Assembly (NCBI RefSeq): GCF_021559775.1
Contig: NZ_CP056047.1
Coordinates: forward strand, 1,550,001 to 1,614,000
Reading direction: 5' to 3'
Origin: Gillisella vitis
Lineage (GTDB): Bacteria > Pseudomonadota > Alphaproteobacteria > Rhizobiales > Rhizobiaceae
DNA length: 64,000 bases
The position numbers and the translations under genes are program-made. Positions within the stretch are counted from its first letter, which is position 1. The number at the start of each line of letters is the position of its first letter. A model generated the notes under the pieces. That model did not search any database. It was not told the DNA's origin and saw only the letters and a program-made list of their open reading frames with translations. This document shows, piece by piece, positions 45,821 through 55,029 of this stretch.

Positions 45821-46803
45821 GCGAGACCTCCCAGAGTGAGGACGGCGCGGGCGATAACGCGCGGCGCCAATTGGATCTTGTAGTGATTATCGCCCTGCGA
45901 CACCGCACCTTCCATCGAAAGCCGGCTGGCCTGCTCGACGGTTTGCGGCTCCAGCAGCTTGCCGATCAGCGCCTGTTCCACGGCGCGAACCCGCCAAGGC
46001 TTGCTGGCCACGCCACCAAGCGCAATGCGAATATCCCGGATCGTGCGGCCATCCTCTTCCAGTTCCAGACCAACGGCAGCGCTGGCTGCGGCAAATTCAT
46101 AGGACTGGCGGTCGCGTATCTTCAGATAGGTGGAATTTTCAGCCGCAGCAGATGCCGGAATGGTGATGGAGAGGATCATTTCCCCTGGCTTCAACAGAGT
46201 TTCGAGATGCGGGGCATCGCCATAAGGCAAAAAGAAATCGTCGATAGCGACCTGCCGCTCACCCAAATCCACTGTGGCATCAAAGGCGGTCAGCGCCACG
46301 GCAAGATCGCCGGGGTAGCTGGCAATGCAGAGATCGCTGGTACCCAATACCGCATGGTTGCGGGTCACGCCGCCGATGGCTGAACAGCCGGAACCCGGTG
46401 CGCGCTTGTTGCAGGCTGCAAATGTGCCTGGATCACGAAAGTAGGAACAGCGGGTGCGTTGCATGAGATTGCCACCAACCGTCGCCATGTTGCGCAGTTG
46501 GGGCGACGCCGCCAGAGACAGCGATTGCGCAACAGCCGGATAGCGCGTCTTTATGGCAGGGTGATCGGCCACGGTGGACATTCTGGCCAAGGTGCCAATG
46601 GTGGCTCCAGTTTCGTTCACGGTAATGGTGCCAAGTCCGGCCAGATGGCTGATATCCAGGACATTATCTGGCTCCGCAACACCGGATTTGGCAAGGTCAA
46701 GCAAGCTCGTACCACCGGCCAGCAGCGCTGTTTCTGCTTGGTGCGTTGCTTCACGCGCCGCTTGTATGGACGATACTCGACTATAGGAAAAACTCTTCAT
46801 CAT
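45817..46803 (-). CDS. paoB: FAD-binding subunit with extra Fe-S cluster, PaoB-like
   Basis: The 328-residue subunit has the FAD motifs 'LLAGGTSLLDLAKSG' and 'NMATVGGNLMQRTRC'. After that, 'RCSYFRDPG', 'ACNKRAPGSGCSAIGG' supply the cysteine-rich insert that in E. coli PaoB holds an extra [4Fe-4S] cluster; this places the enzyme in the Pao subgroup rather than among plain xanthine dehydrogenases. Start overlaps the upstream paoA stop (ATGATGA), and a second ATG follows at once. Confidence 0.92.
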   Translation of the reverse strand: MMKSFSYSRVSSIQAAREATHQAETALLAGGTSLLDLAKSGVAEPDNVLDISHLAGLGTITVNETGATIGTLARMSTVADHPAIKTRYPAVAQSLSLAASPQLRNMATVGGNLMQRTRCSYFRDPGTFAACNKRAPGSGCSAIGGVTRNHAVLGTSDLCIASYPGDLAVALTAFDATVDLGERQVAIDDFFLPYGDAPHLETLLKPGEMILSITIPASAAAENSTYLKIRDRQSYEFAAASAAVGLELEEDGRTIRDIRIALGGVASKPWRVRAVEQALIGKLLEPQTVEQASRLSMEGAVSQGDNHYKIQLAPRVIARAVLTLGGLA

Positions 46804-47273
46804 GCAGCCTCCGCCGCGTCACGCACCGCCGCCACGATGCTGTTATAGGCCCCGCATCGACAGAGGTTTCCAGACATATATTCGCGGATTTCCGCATCCG
46901 ATCCCGCATGACCCTCGCGGATGCACGCCACAGCCGACATGATCTGGCCGGGTGTACAATAACCGCATTGAAAGGCATCCTGTTCCAGAAACGCTGTTTG
47001 AACCGGATGCAATTCGCCATTTGGCGATGCAATGCCTTCTATCGTGGTGATCGCATGGCCTTCCGCTTGTGCTGCCAGCATCATGCAGGACAGGACCCGC
47101 TTGCCATCGACATGGCAGGTGCAGGCGCCGCACTGCCCCTGGTCGCAGCCCTTCTTGGTGCCGGTCATCGACAAATGCTCGCGAAGCGCGTCAAGCAAGG
47201 TCACGCGCGGCTCAACGTCACATTCGTGAACCGCGCCGTTGATGGTCAGACTGATATGAAGTGTTCCTGACAT
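46800..47273 (-). CDS. paoA: [2Fe-2S] subunit of the PaoABC-like enzyme, without Tat signal
   Basis: The 157-residue protein has both clusters' cysteines: 'GTKKGCDQGQCGACTCHVDG' and a later Cys (plant-type ferredoxin cluster), then 'QCGYCTPGQIM' and 'NLCRCGAYNSI'. Unlike E. coli PaoA it begins directly with the ferredoxin fold ('LHISLTINGAVHECDVEP'), with 'ggag' 7 nt before the ATG, so no twin-arginine signal is present and the enzyme should be cytoplasmic. First gene of the operon. Confidence 0.9.
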   Translation of the reverse strand: MSGTLHISLTINGAVHECDVEPRVTLLDALREHLSMTGTKKGCDQGQCGACTCHVDGKRVLSCMMLAAQAEGHAITTIEGIASPNGELHPVQTAFLEQDAFQCGYCTPGQIMSAVACIREGHAGSDAEIREYMSGNLCRCGAYNSIVAAVRDAAEAA

Positions 47274-47314
47274 GATAAGCTCCGTGCTGTCGCTTAAAAG
47301 AGTGAATAGGCACC

Positions 47315-47501
47315 ATGCGTTTGCTTAAACGCATTGCGCTTGCCGTCTCGGACGAAAAATTTCAAAGGCGATTGTGGACAGCCTTGGCTGTCAGAAATGA
47401 TGCCGACTTGAAGGACGGGAGATGCGCACTATTTTTAACATGACATCCTCCCCTCTTCTGGACTATGACTTGGAAGGCCCCACTAACCGGAGGAGCCTCC
47501 G
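47315..47501. promoter_or_regulatory. Divergent control region with three palindromes
   Basis: Between the oxidoreductase operon (-) and the TetR gene (+) are three perfect inverted repeats: 'atgcgtttgcttaaacgcat' (47315-47334, 8-bp arms), 'gacagccttggctgtc' (47377-47392, 7-bp arms) and 'cggaggagcctccg' (47488-47501, 6-bp arms), the last running into 'gtttaaac'. Any could be the operator of the adjacent regulator. The middle one, with 2-nt spacing, looks most like a protein-binding dyad. Confidence 0.45.
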
Positions 47502-47602
47502 TTTAAACTAGAGGTTTGTCGTCTCTCGTCAAGCCCCAATTGTCCCGGAGCAGAATTTTGGCATCGGCTGCCTCGAACACATCTTCGCCGAAGGCACCCA
47601 AA

Positions 47603-48163
47603 ATGCGTGCGGATGCCCAGCGAAACCGGGAGAAATTGGTCGAGGTGGCCGCCCTCGCCTTTGCTGAAAAAGGCGTTGAAACCTCGCTTGAGGATATCGC
47701 CCGGCAGGCAGGTGTCGGCATCGGCACGCTGTACCGCCATTTTCAGACGCGCGAACATCTCGTTGAGGCGGTTTACCGGCGCGAATTGTCAAGTCTGGCA
47801 GAGGCGGCGACAGAGCTTGCGACCACGCTGCCCGCCGATAGGGCGCTGGAGGAATGGATGCGGCGTTTCGTGGGCTATATTGCCACCAAACGCGGCATGG
47901 CCAATAGTTTGAAAATTCTTATGAATTCCAATTCAAACCTGTTTTCGCAGGGCTCCGGCCTGATCCGCGATGCGGTGGGCCAGTTGATGGCCACAGCGCA
48001 GGAACAGCAGCTTATCCGCGACGATATTGGCGAGGCTGACCTGCTGCACGCTTTGTCCAGTATCTATTCCATGCCCGACACCCCGGAATGGCGCGACCGT
48101 TCACATCGGCTGATCGGATTGCTGATGGATGGATTGCGCCATAAAGGCCAATCCAAAAGTTGA
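47603..48163 (+). CDS. TetR family transcriptional regulator
   Basis: The 186-residue protein starts 'MRADAQRNREKLVEVAALAF' and has a typical TetR helix-turn-helix: 'TSLEDIARQAGVGIGTLYRHF'-like sequence around residues 26-46, followed by a helical ligand domain. The start was placed at 47603; the frame runs to a TTG at 47516 but adds an unconserved Ser-rich piece. It is divergent from the Pao-like operon and is probably its regulator, responding to an aldehyde or related ligand (inference). Confidence 0.86.
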   Translation: MRADAQRNREKLVEVAALAFAEKGVETSLEDIARQAGVGIGTLYRHFQTREHLVEAVYRRELSSLAEAATELATTLPADRALEEWMRRFVGYIATKRGMANSLKILMNSNSNLFSQGSGLIRDAVGQLMATAQEQQLIRDDIGEADLLHALSSIYSMPDTPEWRDRSHRLIGLLMDGLRHKGQSKS

Positions 48164-48218
48164 CGGCGTGGACCGAAACCTGGAAACTGAAAACAGCTTC
48201 CAGGCTCGATAGTATGCG

Positions 48219-49091
48219 TTACTGCTTGCCGGCTTTGTCCGACCAGGATGGCGGCGCGCCGACCATGGTTCCAACCATTCCGCCAATGCCCGGCGCGCGG
48301 CCGAAGGCTTCGCAGGCGGCATTTTTGGGTGCGCCGCCCAGTCCCGATTTCAGCTTTTGCCCTGATGGCAAGGATAGGTTGATGCCGGAAGGTTTCTGGC
48401 CTTTTTGCAGCATCTGCGAAAACTGGCCGGCAAAGGCTGAGGCCAGACCATAGGCATCGCCGACTTCGGAAACGCGGGGACCATTGGTTATCGAGTTTGC
48501 ACCCCTGGACCAGACGATTGCCGCGACTTGTGTTCCCTGCGGGGTAAGCGCTTCGGCTTCCACGGCAAGGCCGCCAAGACCGATCGGAAGACGGGGAATA
48601 CCGACCGGCAGGACGGCGGATGTTCCAAGCGTTGTCACCTTGGAAACACCAGCGGCAACCTTGCCGGTCGGAACAATGTCGGTAATCTCCGCTTGCACGG
48701 TCAAATCGGCAGGTTCTCCGGGGCGAACCACAAGAAACCTGTCGCTGAGATCAATGCACAATGCCCGATCCAGCGCGTTGGAAACCAGCCGGTCGCTGCC
48801 TTGCTCATGGAGCTTCGCGCGCGCCTGCGGCGATAATTTCGTCGGTGAAATGGCGATTGAGCGAGCTGTCAAAAGGCTCCGTTCATCCAGAAAAACCCGC
48901 GATTTGCTGAGCTTGCCCTCGACCGGGCCCAGCTTGTCATAGGACTTGAGCGAGCCCGATTGCGTCAATGGAACTGATCCGCAGCCGGAAAGACCAAGAG
49001 CCACTGCCAAAGGTAAAACCACTGAAAAGCCCAGGCGACTTGCAGGTTTAGCCTCGCGACGGGCAAGGGCGCAGGCAAGCATATATGTCAT
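48219..49091 (-). CDS. DUF3313 lipoprotein
   Basis: The 290-residue protein has a basic start, a hydrophobic segment and a lipobox 'ALGLSGCGS' (Cys at about residue 37), so it is probably a membrane-anchored lipoprotein. The following domain ('VFLDERSLLTARSIAISPT', 'RALCIDLSDRFLVVRPGEPA') matches DUF3313. The C-terminal part is Gly/Pro-rich ('GRAPGIGGMVGTMVGAPP'). Function unknown. Confidence 0.75.
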   Translation of the reverse strand: MTYMLACALARREAKPASRLGFSVVLPLAVALGLSGCGSVPLTQSGSLKSYDKLGPVEGKLSKSRVFLDERSLLTARSIAISPTKLSPQARAKLHEQGSDRLVSNALDRALCIDLSDRFLVVRPGEPADLTVQAEITDIVPTGKVAAGVSKVTTLGTSAVLPVGIPRLPIGLGGLAVEAEALTPQGTQVAAIVWSRGANSITNGPRVSEVGDAYGLASAFAGQFSQMLQKGQKPSGINLSLPSGQKLKSGLGGAPKNAACEAFGRAPGIGGMVGTMVGAPPSWSDKAGKQ

Positions 49092-49317
49092 AAAATAACG
49101 ACCTTTTCTTCAAGCCTTGGCACCATATGTCGTGATCGATTCGCAAATCCAAAAAAGATGTCGAAGCCAAGGTCAGTGGCCCCTTCTATAGAAATCGATT
49201 CAAGGCAATTTCGCGGTGTTCTATGCGACAAGCACGAATATAATTATCATGAATAAAGGTTTTTAATTAAAGCAACAGAGGCACACCAAATATGCCGTTC
49301 AACTCTCGATCCGCGCA

Positions 49318-49347
49318 CAATCACGCGCCTCATCGAGCGCGTGATTG
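49318..49347 (-). terminator. Hairpin downstream of cckA
   Basis: A perfect 11-bp stem 'caatcacgcgc' / 'gcgcgtgattg' with an 8-nt loop, 28 bp past the cckA stop. No T-run follows on either strand, so it may act with Rho or as an RNA-stabilising element. Confidence 0.55.
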
Positions 49348-49375
49348 ATCTTCCTATCTTCAATCTACAGTCGGT

Positions 49376-51994
49376 TCAGGCATCCAGCATTTCGCGAACG
49401 GCGATGGCCAATTGCTTGAGGGAGAAGGGCTTCGGCAGGAATCCGAACTTGGCATCCGCAGGCAGGTTTCGCGCAAATGCATCCTCGGCATAGCCAGAAA
49501 CGAAGATGAATTTCATATCCGGATAGGTCTTGCGCAATTCCTTTAACAGCGACGGGCCATCCATTTCCGGCATCACCACGTCGGAAACGACAATATCGAC
49601 CTTGCCTTCCAGTTCCTCCATGATTTCCAGCGCCTCGACGCCGGAACAGGCCTCGTGGACCGTATAGCCCCTGGTTTCCAGCATGCGTTTGCCGCCGCGC
49701 CGCACGGCGTCCTCGTCCTCCACCAGCAGAACCACGGCGGATTTGCCTGTCAGGTCGTCTGGCTCCTTGGAGTTTTCGGATTCTGACGCAGCCAGAACCC
49801 GGCCATTGCCCTGCTGGGCTTGCGCACCAGGTGCAAGGGTCGCATCGATCACCACTGGCTCGACAATATGGCGCGGCAGGAAAATCCGGAATGTCGTGCC
49901 TTCGCCGACCTCCGATTCCAGGTAGATATAGCCGCCGGACTGTTTGACGATGCCATAGACCATGGCAAGTCCCAGGCCGGTCCCTTTGCCGACATCCTTG
50001 GTGGTAAAGAAGGGCTCGAAGATCTTGTCGAGGATCTCAGGCGCGATGCCGGTGCCCCTGTCGGCCACTTCGATCAGCACGAAATCCTCATGCGGCAGGC
50101 CGCGGTGATTATAAGCGGCCGCTTCGACACCGGTGACATTGCGAGTGCTGATGGTGATATTGCCGCCTTGCGGCATGGCATCGCGAGCATTGACGCAGAG
50201 ATTGATCAGCACCTGTTCGAATTGAGAAAGATCCGCCTTGACCGGCCAAAGATCCCGTCCGTAATCCACATGCAGCTTGACATTGGTGCCTGAGATCAGC
50301 CGGTCGACCAGCATGCGCAGGTCGCCGATCACATCAGTCAGGTTCAGCACTGTCGGGCGCATGGTCTGCTTGCGCGAAAAAGCCAGCAATTGTCGCACTA
50401 GAACGGCGGCGCGATTGGCATTGCGCTTGATTTCCATCAGATCGGCAAAGCTTGAATCCGAAGGTCTTGCCTGGAGCAGAAGATGGTCGGAGGACAGAAG
50501 AATGGCCGTCAGAACATTGTTGAAGTCATGGGCGATGCCCCCGGCCAGCGTGCCGACAGCATTCATCTTCTGCGTCTGGGCCATCTGGGTTTCCAGCGCC
50601 TTCTGGTCCGTGACGTCAACCGCGTAAACGATGGCCGCCTCTTCCGGCGCCTCGTCGCTCTGGTCGATGACCGCGTTCACGTAGAACCGGAAATGGCGCA
50701 TGTCATCCAAGGGATGGCGCGAATCGATTGGTGCAATGTCCACCTGCCGGTCGCGCGCCTGCGACAGCGCCTCGGCGAAAACCGGACGCTCGTTGTCATG
50801 CAGAACGGCATCCAGCCGGATCTTGCGGTCGATATCGTCCCGGGAAACGACATCGGAAAAGAATTTCAGGAAAGGCGCATTGGTGCGCAGGATGCGCCCC
50901 TGCCCGTCCACCGAGGCAATTGCCATCGGCGTATTGTTGAAAAACCGGGTAAAGCGCATGGAGGCCGAGGAATCCGAACGGTCACCAGCAATGACTTCCT
51001 GACGGGCCAGCACGATCGTCCGGCTCTCCCCAGGCGCGCCATCGCGGGCCGAGCGGACCCTATGGACAAGGCGAGCCGGAAAACTGCGGCCATCAGCACG
51101 GCGCAAATCAAGATCGAGAGTCGCGGTCTTCGACAGGCCTGGTTCGGCCTGTACCGACTGGATCAGCGCCATGCCCTCGCCCGCAACCAGGTCCTTGAGG
51201 TAGATGGCGCCTGGCGAAAACTGCGTGAGATCGATGCCGAGCCATTCCGACAGGGTGGCATTGAGATAGAAGATCTCGCCCTTGCGGCCAGCCGAAAAGA
51301 AGCCAGCTGGCGCATGATCGAGGTAATCGATCGCGTTCTGCAATTCCTTGAAAAACCGCTCCTGGTCGTCACGGTCAGCGGTAATGTCGGCAATCTGCCA
51401 GATCTGAAGGCCCTTATGGGGCCCCTTTTCCACCAGACGGCGAGCCCGCAACCGGTACCAATGCGCGCCGGAACCATTGTCTGAAAACGGTCCGAGCGGC
51501 TTCAGCAGCCGAAATTCCTCCTGCCCGTCCCGGTCCTCGCGCAAGCCGTTGATCAGCCGGTAAAGTGCTTCACCAGCCTCGCGATGGCGAGACAACAGCG
51601 CTTCCAGCGTCTGTACGTCTGTTGCCCTGCGTACGCCGGTCATCCGGCCATAGGCGGCATTGGCATAGATAATGTGCCCACGCGGATCGGTGACCAGCGT
51701 TCCCTCACTCTGGCTGTCGAGGAAGGCGCGGCCAAGACCGTCGGACGGAGTCTGCGGCATGACTTCGATAAACCCGATAATCGCCGAGACCAGAAAGAAA
51801 ATGCCAACAATGGCCAGGACGCCGAGCACACCCAGCACGATCTGGTTATCCAGCGAGTTTTTGAAGACCACGAAGGCGGCGGCGGCAGCCAGCAGAACAA
51901 AAGCCAGGATGACGATGCGAAACGCAGCCCCGCTACTCGGCCTGCGATCCACCAGCGGGCCTACGCTTTCGTCTGTCTGCTGCTGGTTTGTCAT
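49376..51994 (-). CDS. cckA: CckA hybrid histidine kinase
   Basis: The 872-residue protein has two N-terminal membrane helices (about 24-44 and 51-77), PAS domains (from about 85; '[12 protein letters not shown]', '[19 protein letters not shown]', '[14 protein letters not shown]'), a HisKA domain with His489 in '[20 protein letters not shown]', an ATPase domain ('[10 protein letters not shown]', '[18 protein letters not shown]') and a C-terminal receiver with Asp805 in '[14 protein letters not shown]'. It feeds phosphate through ChpT to CtrA, controlling the alphaproteobacterial cell cycle. The start at 51994 follows 'gatgaggaccga'; the open frame goes 135 bp further through a repetitive stretch. 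It is divergent from the FliO-like gene. Confidence 0.96.
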   Translation of the reverse strand: MTNQQQTDESVGPLVDRRPSSGAAFRIVILAFVLLAAAAAFVVFKNSLDNQIVLGVLGVLAIVGIFFLVSAIIGFIEVMPQTPSDGLGRAFLDSQSEGTLVTDPRGHIIYANAAYGRMTGVRRATDVQTLEALLSRHREAGEALYRLINGLREDRDGQEEFRLLKPLGPFSDNGSGAHWYRLRARRLVEKGPHKGLQIWQIADITADRDDQERFFKELQNAIDYLDHAPAGFFSAGRKGEIFYLNATLSEWLGIDLTQFSPGAIYLKDLVAGEGMALIQSVQAEPGLSKTATLDLDLRRADGRSFPARLVHRVRSARDGAPGESRTIVLARQEVIAGDRSDSSASMRFTRFFNNTPMAIASVDGQGRILRTNAPFLKFFSDVVSRDDIDRKIRLDAVLHDNERPVFAEALSQARDRQVDIAPIDSRHPLDDMRHFRFYVNAVIDQSDEAPEEAAIVYAVDVTDQKALETQMAQTQKMNAVGTLAGGIAHDFNNVLTAILLSSDHLLLQARPSDSSFADLMEIKRNANRAAVLVRQLLAFSRKQTMRPTVLNLTDVIGDLRMLVDRLISGTNVKLHVDYGRDLWPVKADLSQFEQVLINLCVNARDAMPQGGNITISTRNVTGVEAAAYNHRGLPHEDFVLIEVADRGTGIAPEILDKIFEPFFTTKDVGKGTGLGLAMVYGIVKQSGGYIYLESEVGEGTTFRIFLPRHIVEPVVIDATLAPGAQAQQGNGRVLAASESENSKEPDDLTGKSAVVLLVEDEDAVRRGGKRMLETRGYTVHEACSGVEALEIMEELEGKVDIVVSDVVMPEMDGPSLLKELRKTYPDMKFIFVSGYAEDAFARNLPADAKFGFLPKPFSLKQLAIAVREMLDA

Positions 51995-52436
51995 TCGGTC
52001 CTCATCTCGGCGTTCATTTGCCTTGTTATCCGGCGCCTTGTCACCCGGCACCTTATCCATCCGGTGCTTTGTCAGCCGGCAGCATTGCCACCACGATAGC
52101 TGGTCTCGCACGGCCTGTCCCGTCGCCATTGCCGGGAATCACGGTTAGCAACATCTTTACCAACTTGAATGGGCAGCAAAAAGCACAGCAAGGCCACCAT
52201 TGCCGACCATTCACAGCCAATCCCACACTCTGATGCGCAATCTGGTGCAGATCTTCGGCACCTTACCCCTTCACTTCGTGGGCAATCGCAATAAATAGGC
52301 AGGGAATAAATGCCGGAGCTTGCTTGGCCATGGTGCGATGCGCCATATAGAGCCCATATAGCTTTGCCTCGTTTTTCAAAGGCAAAGTCGAAAATTGCGT
52401 AGAATGACCACCGATACTCGGACGGAGACAGCCACC

Positions 52437-53897
52437 ATGATGGACGATATTCTCAACGCCTATGGCAGCCGCTTCCTGATTGCCGCTGGCGGGGTGTTTC
52501 TCGCCCTCGCCGTGCTGGTGGTGATATTGTGGATCCTGAAAAACCGCGCTCCATCGCCCTTCGTGCGCGGTGGGCGCAACCGCCAACCACGCTTGCAGGT
52601 GCTGGATGCCGCCGCCGTGGATGCGCGTCGCCGGCTGGTGCTGATTCGCCGCGACAATATCGAGCATCTCATCCTGATCGGCGGCCCGACTGATATCGTG
52701 GTCGAAAGCGGCATTGGTGAACCCAAGGCCTATCTGGCTGGGGAGCTTGCCGCCAATGAGGCACTTGTCAGGAACCAGGAGCTCCTCAAGGCTCAGGAAT
52801 TGGCAGCGCTGGCCTCACGCCAAGTCAAGGAAACCGAACAGAAGACGCAAGCCGCGTTGCAGACACCCCCATCACGGCTGGAAGCCCAACCGACCCGACA
52901 AGAGCCGCGTCCGCAGCCAGTCTCTGCACCGCCTCAGAAACCAGTTGCGAGACCGGTTGCAGCGGCTCCGGCCCAGGAGACCGTATCCACTGCCGCCCAA
53001 GCAATGCCCGCACCGCATGCCCCACAGCCCCTTGGGCAAAAACCGATGCAGGCCCCCGCTGCGCTAAAGCCCAAACCTGAAGACACTATTCAGCACCCAC
53101 AGAGCGTCGAACGCGCACCTCAGCAGGTTCAACCACCCCAAGCTCAACCAACAAAGGCTCCAGTCGCTCAAACCCAGGCGGTAGCGCAGGACGAGAACCG
53201 GCAAGCGGCCCCCGAACCTTTGACTGCGGCGATTGCCCCGGAAATCCCGATGGCGTCCAATACCAGAGCCGAGCCGCGCGCAACAGAGACCATCACCGCA
53301 AAGCCGGTCACCGCTGTTTCGTCGCCACCACCGTCAGCGGCGCCGGTTGTCAACCCGCCATCGAGCGCTGGTCGCAACGAGGCACCGGCTGAAACTGCAC
53401 CGGACGTTGAGCCGCCCACGATGGCGAACAAGCCCGCCGACGTGTCTATGCCGGTTTCCGAGCCTCGGGTTGCGCCAGCGACGACATCCCCGCAGGAGGC
53501 CAGCCTGTTGCTGGATGCAGCGCGCGAACGGGTATTGAAAGCACGGGTCGAACCCTTTTCCGCAGACCGCTACAAGAGCCCGACCCCGCCCGACGAGATC
53601 GACCTGTCACCTGAACCTGCTGCCGAGAAAACCCCGCAGGAAGATTCCGGGCCCGACCTCGACACTCTGAAAAGTGAATTTGAAAAGATCCTCGACGGCG
53701 AAATTCTGACCCAGCCAGCGTCGCGTCCAAAACCAACCGTTGAACCACCGGTTGCCCGCGCCATTGCGCCGATCAGAACGCCGCCCGGTGCCAATCCTCA
53801 AGCCACGGTGACGTCCGACCCCGCACCGAAGGAAGGCAATTTGCAGGACGAAATCGCCCGGATTTTCGGTGAAATGGGCGCTCCGCGCAAGAATTAG
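52437..53897 (+). CDS. FliO-domain membrane protein with long Pro/Ala/Gln-rich tail
   Basis: The 486-residue protein has a single membrane helix ('RFLIAAGGVFLALAVLVVIL', about 11-32), then a short FliO-like SpoA-associated domain ('RLQVLDAAAVDARRRLVLIR', 'IEHLILIGGPTDIVVESGI', about 50-95). From about residue 130 to 400 it is low-complexity and rich in Pro, Ala, Gln and Glu, ending in an acidic conserved-looking end ('LQDEIARIFGEMGAP'). FliO assists the flagellar export gate; FliO here is not in a flagellar cluster. The start could also be 52407. The tail is probably disordered. Confidence 0.68.
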   Translation: MMDDILNAYGSRFLIAAGGVFLALAVLVVILWILKNRAPSPFVRGGRNRQPRLQVLDAAAVDARRRLVLIRRDNIEHLILIGGPTDIVVESGIGEPKAYLAGELAANEALVRNQELLKAQELAALASRQVKETEQKTQAALQTPPSRLEAQPTRQEPRPQPVSAPPQKPVARPVAAAPAQETVSTAAQAMPAPHAPQPLGQKPMQAPAALKPKPEDTIQHPQSVERAPQQVQPPQAQPTKAPVAQTQAVAQDENRQAAPEPLTAAIAPEIPMASNTRAEPRATETITAKPVTAVSSPPPSAAPVVNPPSSAGRNEAPAETAPDVEPPTMANKPADVSMPVSEPRVAPATTSPQEASLLLDAARERVLKARVEPFSADRYKSPTPPDEIDLSPEPAAEKTPQEDSGPDLDTLKSEFEKILDGEILTQPASRPKPTVEPPVARAIAPIRTPPGANPQATVTSDPAPKEGNLQDEIARIFGEMGAPRKN

Positions 53898-54313
53898 AGC
53901 TCGCCTTAGGGAAAAGAGAGCCTGATTTTTCCGAAAGATAACCGCATCAAGGATAGTTGGCCTCTGACACTCTCTAAAGAGGGGGCTAACGTCTATATGC
54001 ATTAATACGCATAATATCCTAGGGGCATTTCATACATAACCGACTCCGCTGCCATGCGCCTCAACAGGCCACGGCGGCGGACAGGCTCATGCAAAAGGCT
54101 TTGCATCGACTGACGATGACCTGGAAAATCTTCAACAGGCTACCAAAACGGAAGACGCTGTTCTAAAAACAGCCGCATAGGCGGGCGTTACGGGTTTCAG
54201 CGCGCGCTTACGGCTACGGTACGCTTGAGCTTAGTCATGCTTCTCTGCACAGAAGCCGCACGCAAAATCAATGCGTGCCTTTGCCTCTGAACGCTGGGGT
54301 GACTATTTGAGGT
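53898..54313. other. 416-bp gene-free region between the FliO-like gene and dksA
   Basis: No supported gene. It begins with a degenerate copy of the dispersed repeat ('ttagggaaaagagagcctgat', then 'ctctgacactctc') and contains a small hairpin 'atgcaaaaggctttgcat' (54089-54106). A small RNA here is possible but nothing in the sequence demonstrates one. The dksA gene ends at its right border, and no T-rich terminator is obvious. Confidence 0.4.
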
Positions 54314-54733
54314 CTATTCGTCGCGATAGACTTTTTCGCGTCGCTCGTGGCGTTCCTGCGCTTCGATCGACAGGGTCGCGATCGGGCGAGCATCGAGGCG
54401 CTTCAAGCCGATTGGCTCGCCGGTTTCCTCGCAATAGCCGTAAGTGCCATCGTCGATCCGTTGCAATGCAGCATCGATCTTCGAGATCAACTTGCGCTGC
54501 CGGTCACGCGCCCGAAGCTCGATTGCGCGGTCGGTTTCCGAAGATGCCCGGTCTGCAAGGTCAGGGTGATTGGCACTCTCTTCCGCGAGATGGCCGAGGG
54601 TTTCCCTTGCCTCACGCAGGATGTCGTTTTTCCAAGCGATCAACTTGGCGCGAAAATAAGCTCGCTGGTTCGCGTTCATGAACTCGTCGTCATCCGAGAG
54701 CACATAGTCGCTAAGATTGATCTTCTCACTCAA
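54314..54733 (-). CDS. dksA: RNA polymerase-binding regulator DksA (single-Cys form)
   Basis: The 139-residue protein has the DksA coiled-coil with the tip motif DxxDxA in 'DLADRASSETDRAIELRA', and a C-terminal finger 'GTYGYCEETGEPIGLKRLDA'. Of the four zinc cysteines only Cys101 remains; the others are Thr, Ser and Ala ('ATLSIEAQERH'). Such Cys-poor forms are known in alphaproteobacteria. The start is set at TTG 54733, preceded at 7 nt by 'aggaga', giving 'MSEKINLSDYVL'; the ATG at 54754 lies upstream of that ribosome site and is unlikely. It tunes rRNA and stress promoters with ppGpp. Confidence 0.93.
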   Translation of the reverse strand: MSEKINLSDYVLSDDDEFMNANQRAYFRAKLIAWKNDILREARETLGHLAEESANHPDLADRASSETDRAIELRARDRQRKLISKIDAALQRIDDGTYGYCEETGEPIGLKRLDARPIATLSIEAQERHERREKVYRDE

Positions 54734-54793
54734 CGCGATTCTCCTGAAGAACATCTCAATGGCGGACGTATATACTTTGAAAAGGTCGCATTC

Positions 54794-54841
54794 AAGCCTT
54801 ACTCAAGGCTTTCCTTGATTTTTAAATCTGTTACAAAAATC
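54794..54841 (-). promoter_or_regulatory. Two small hairpins in the dksA leader
   Basis: Upstream of dksA, 'aagcctt' / 'aaggctt' (54794-54811, 4-nt loop) and 'gattttt' / 'aaaaatc' (54817-54841, 11-nt loop) stand side by side 60-110 bp before the start codon. If transcribed they would fold in the 5' leader. Function unproven; they may also be chance A/T palindromes. Confidence 0.35.
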
Positions 54842-55029
54842 AGCTAAAGGACTATTTTTTCATCGTTTTTCCTTCGTGTGGCTTATTTGTCGCAGAACCC
54901 CTTGACAAAGGTTTACACCCAGCATCCCCAGCCGTGTCACTTACCTCTTCCAGACGCTACAACCCATCCTGTTGACGCCGCATGAACTGCCGGGATAGGT
55001 AAGGCTTCGATCCAACGGACACCATCTGC

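Noticed and set aside
52000..52129. N-terminal extension of CckA through an imperfect repeat ('ccggcaccttatcc')
   Set aside because: The ATG at 51994 has a good ribosome site and gives the expected N-terminus; the upstream stretch is repetitive and unlike known CckA.
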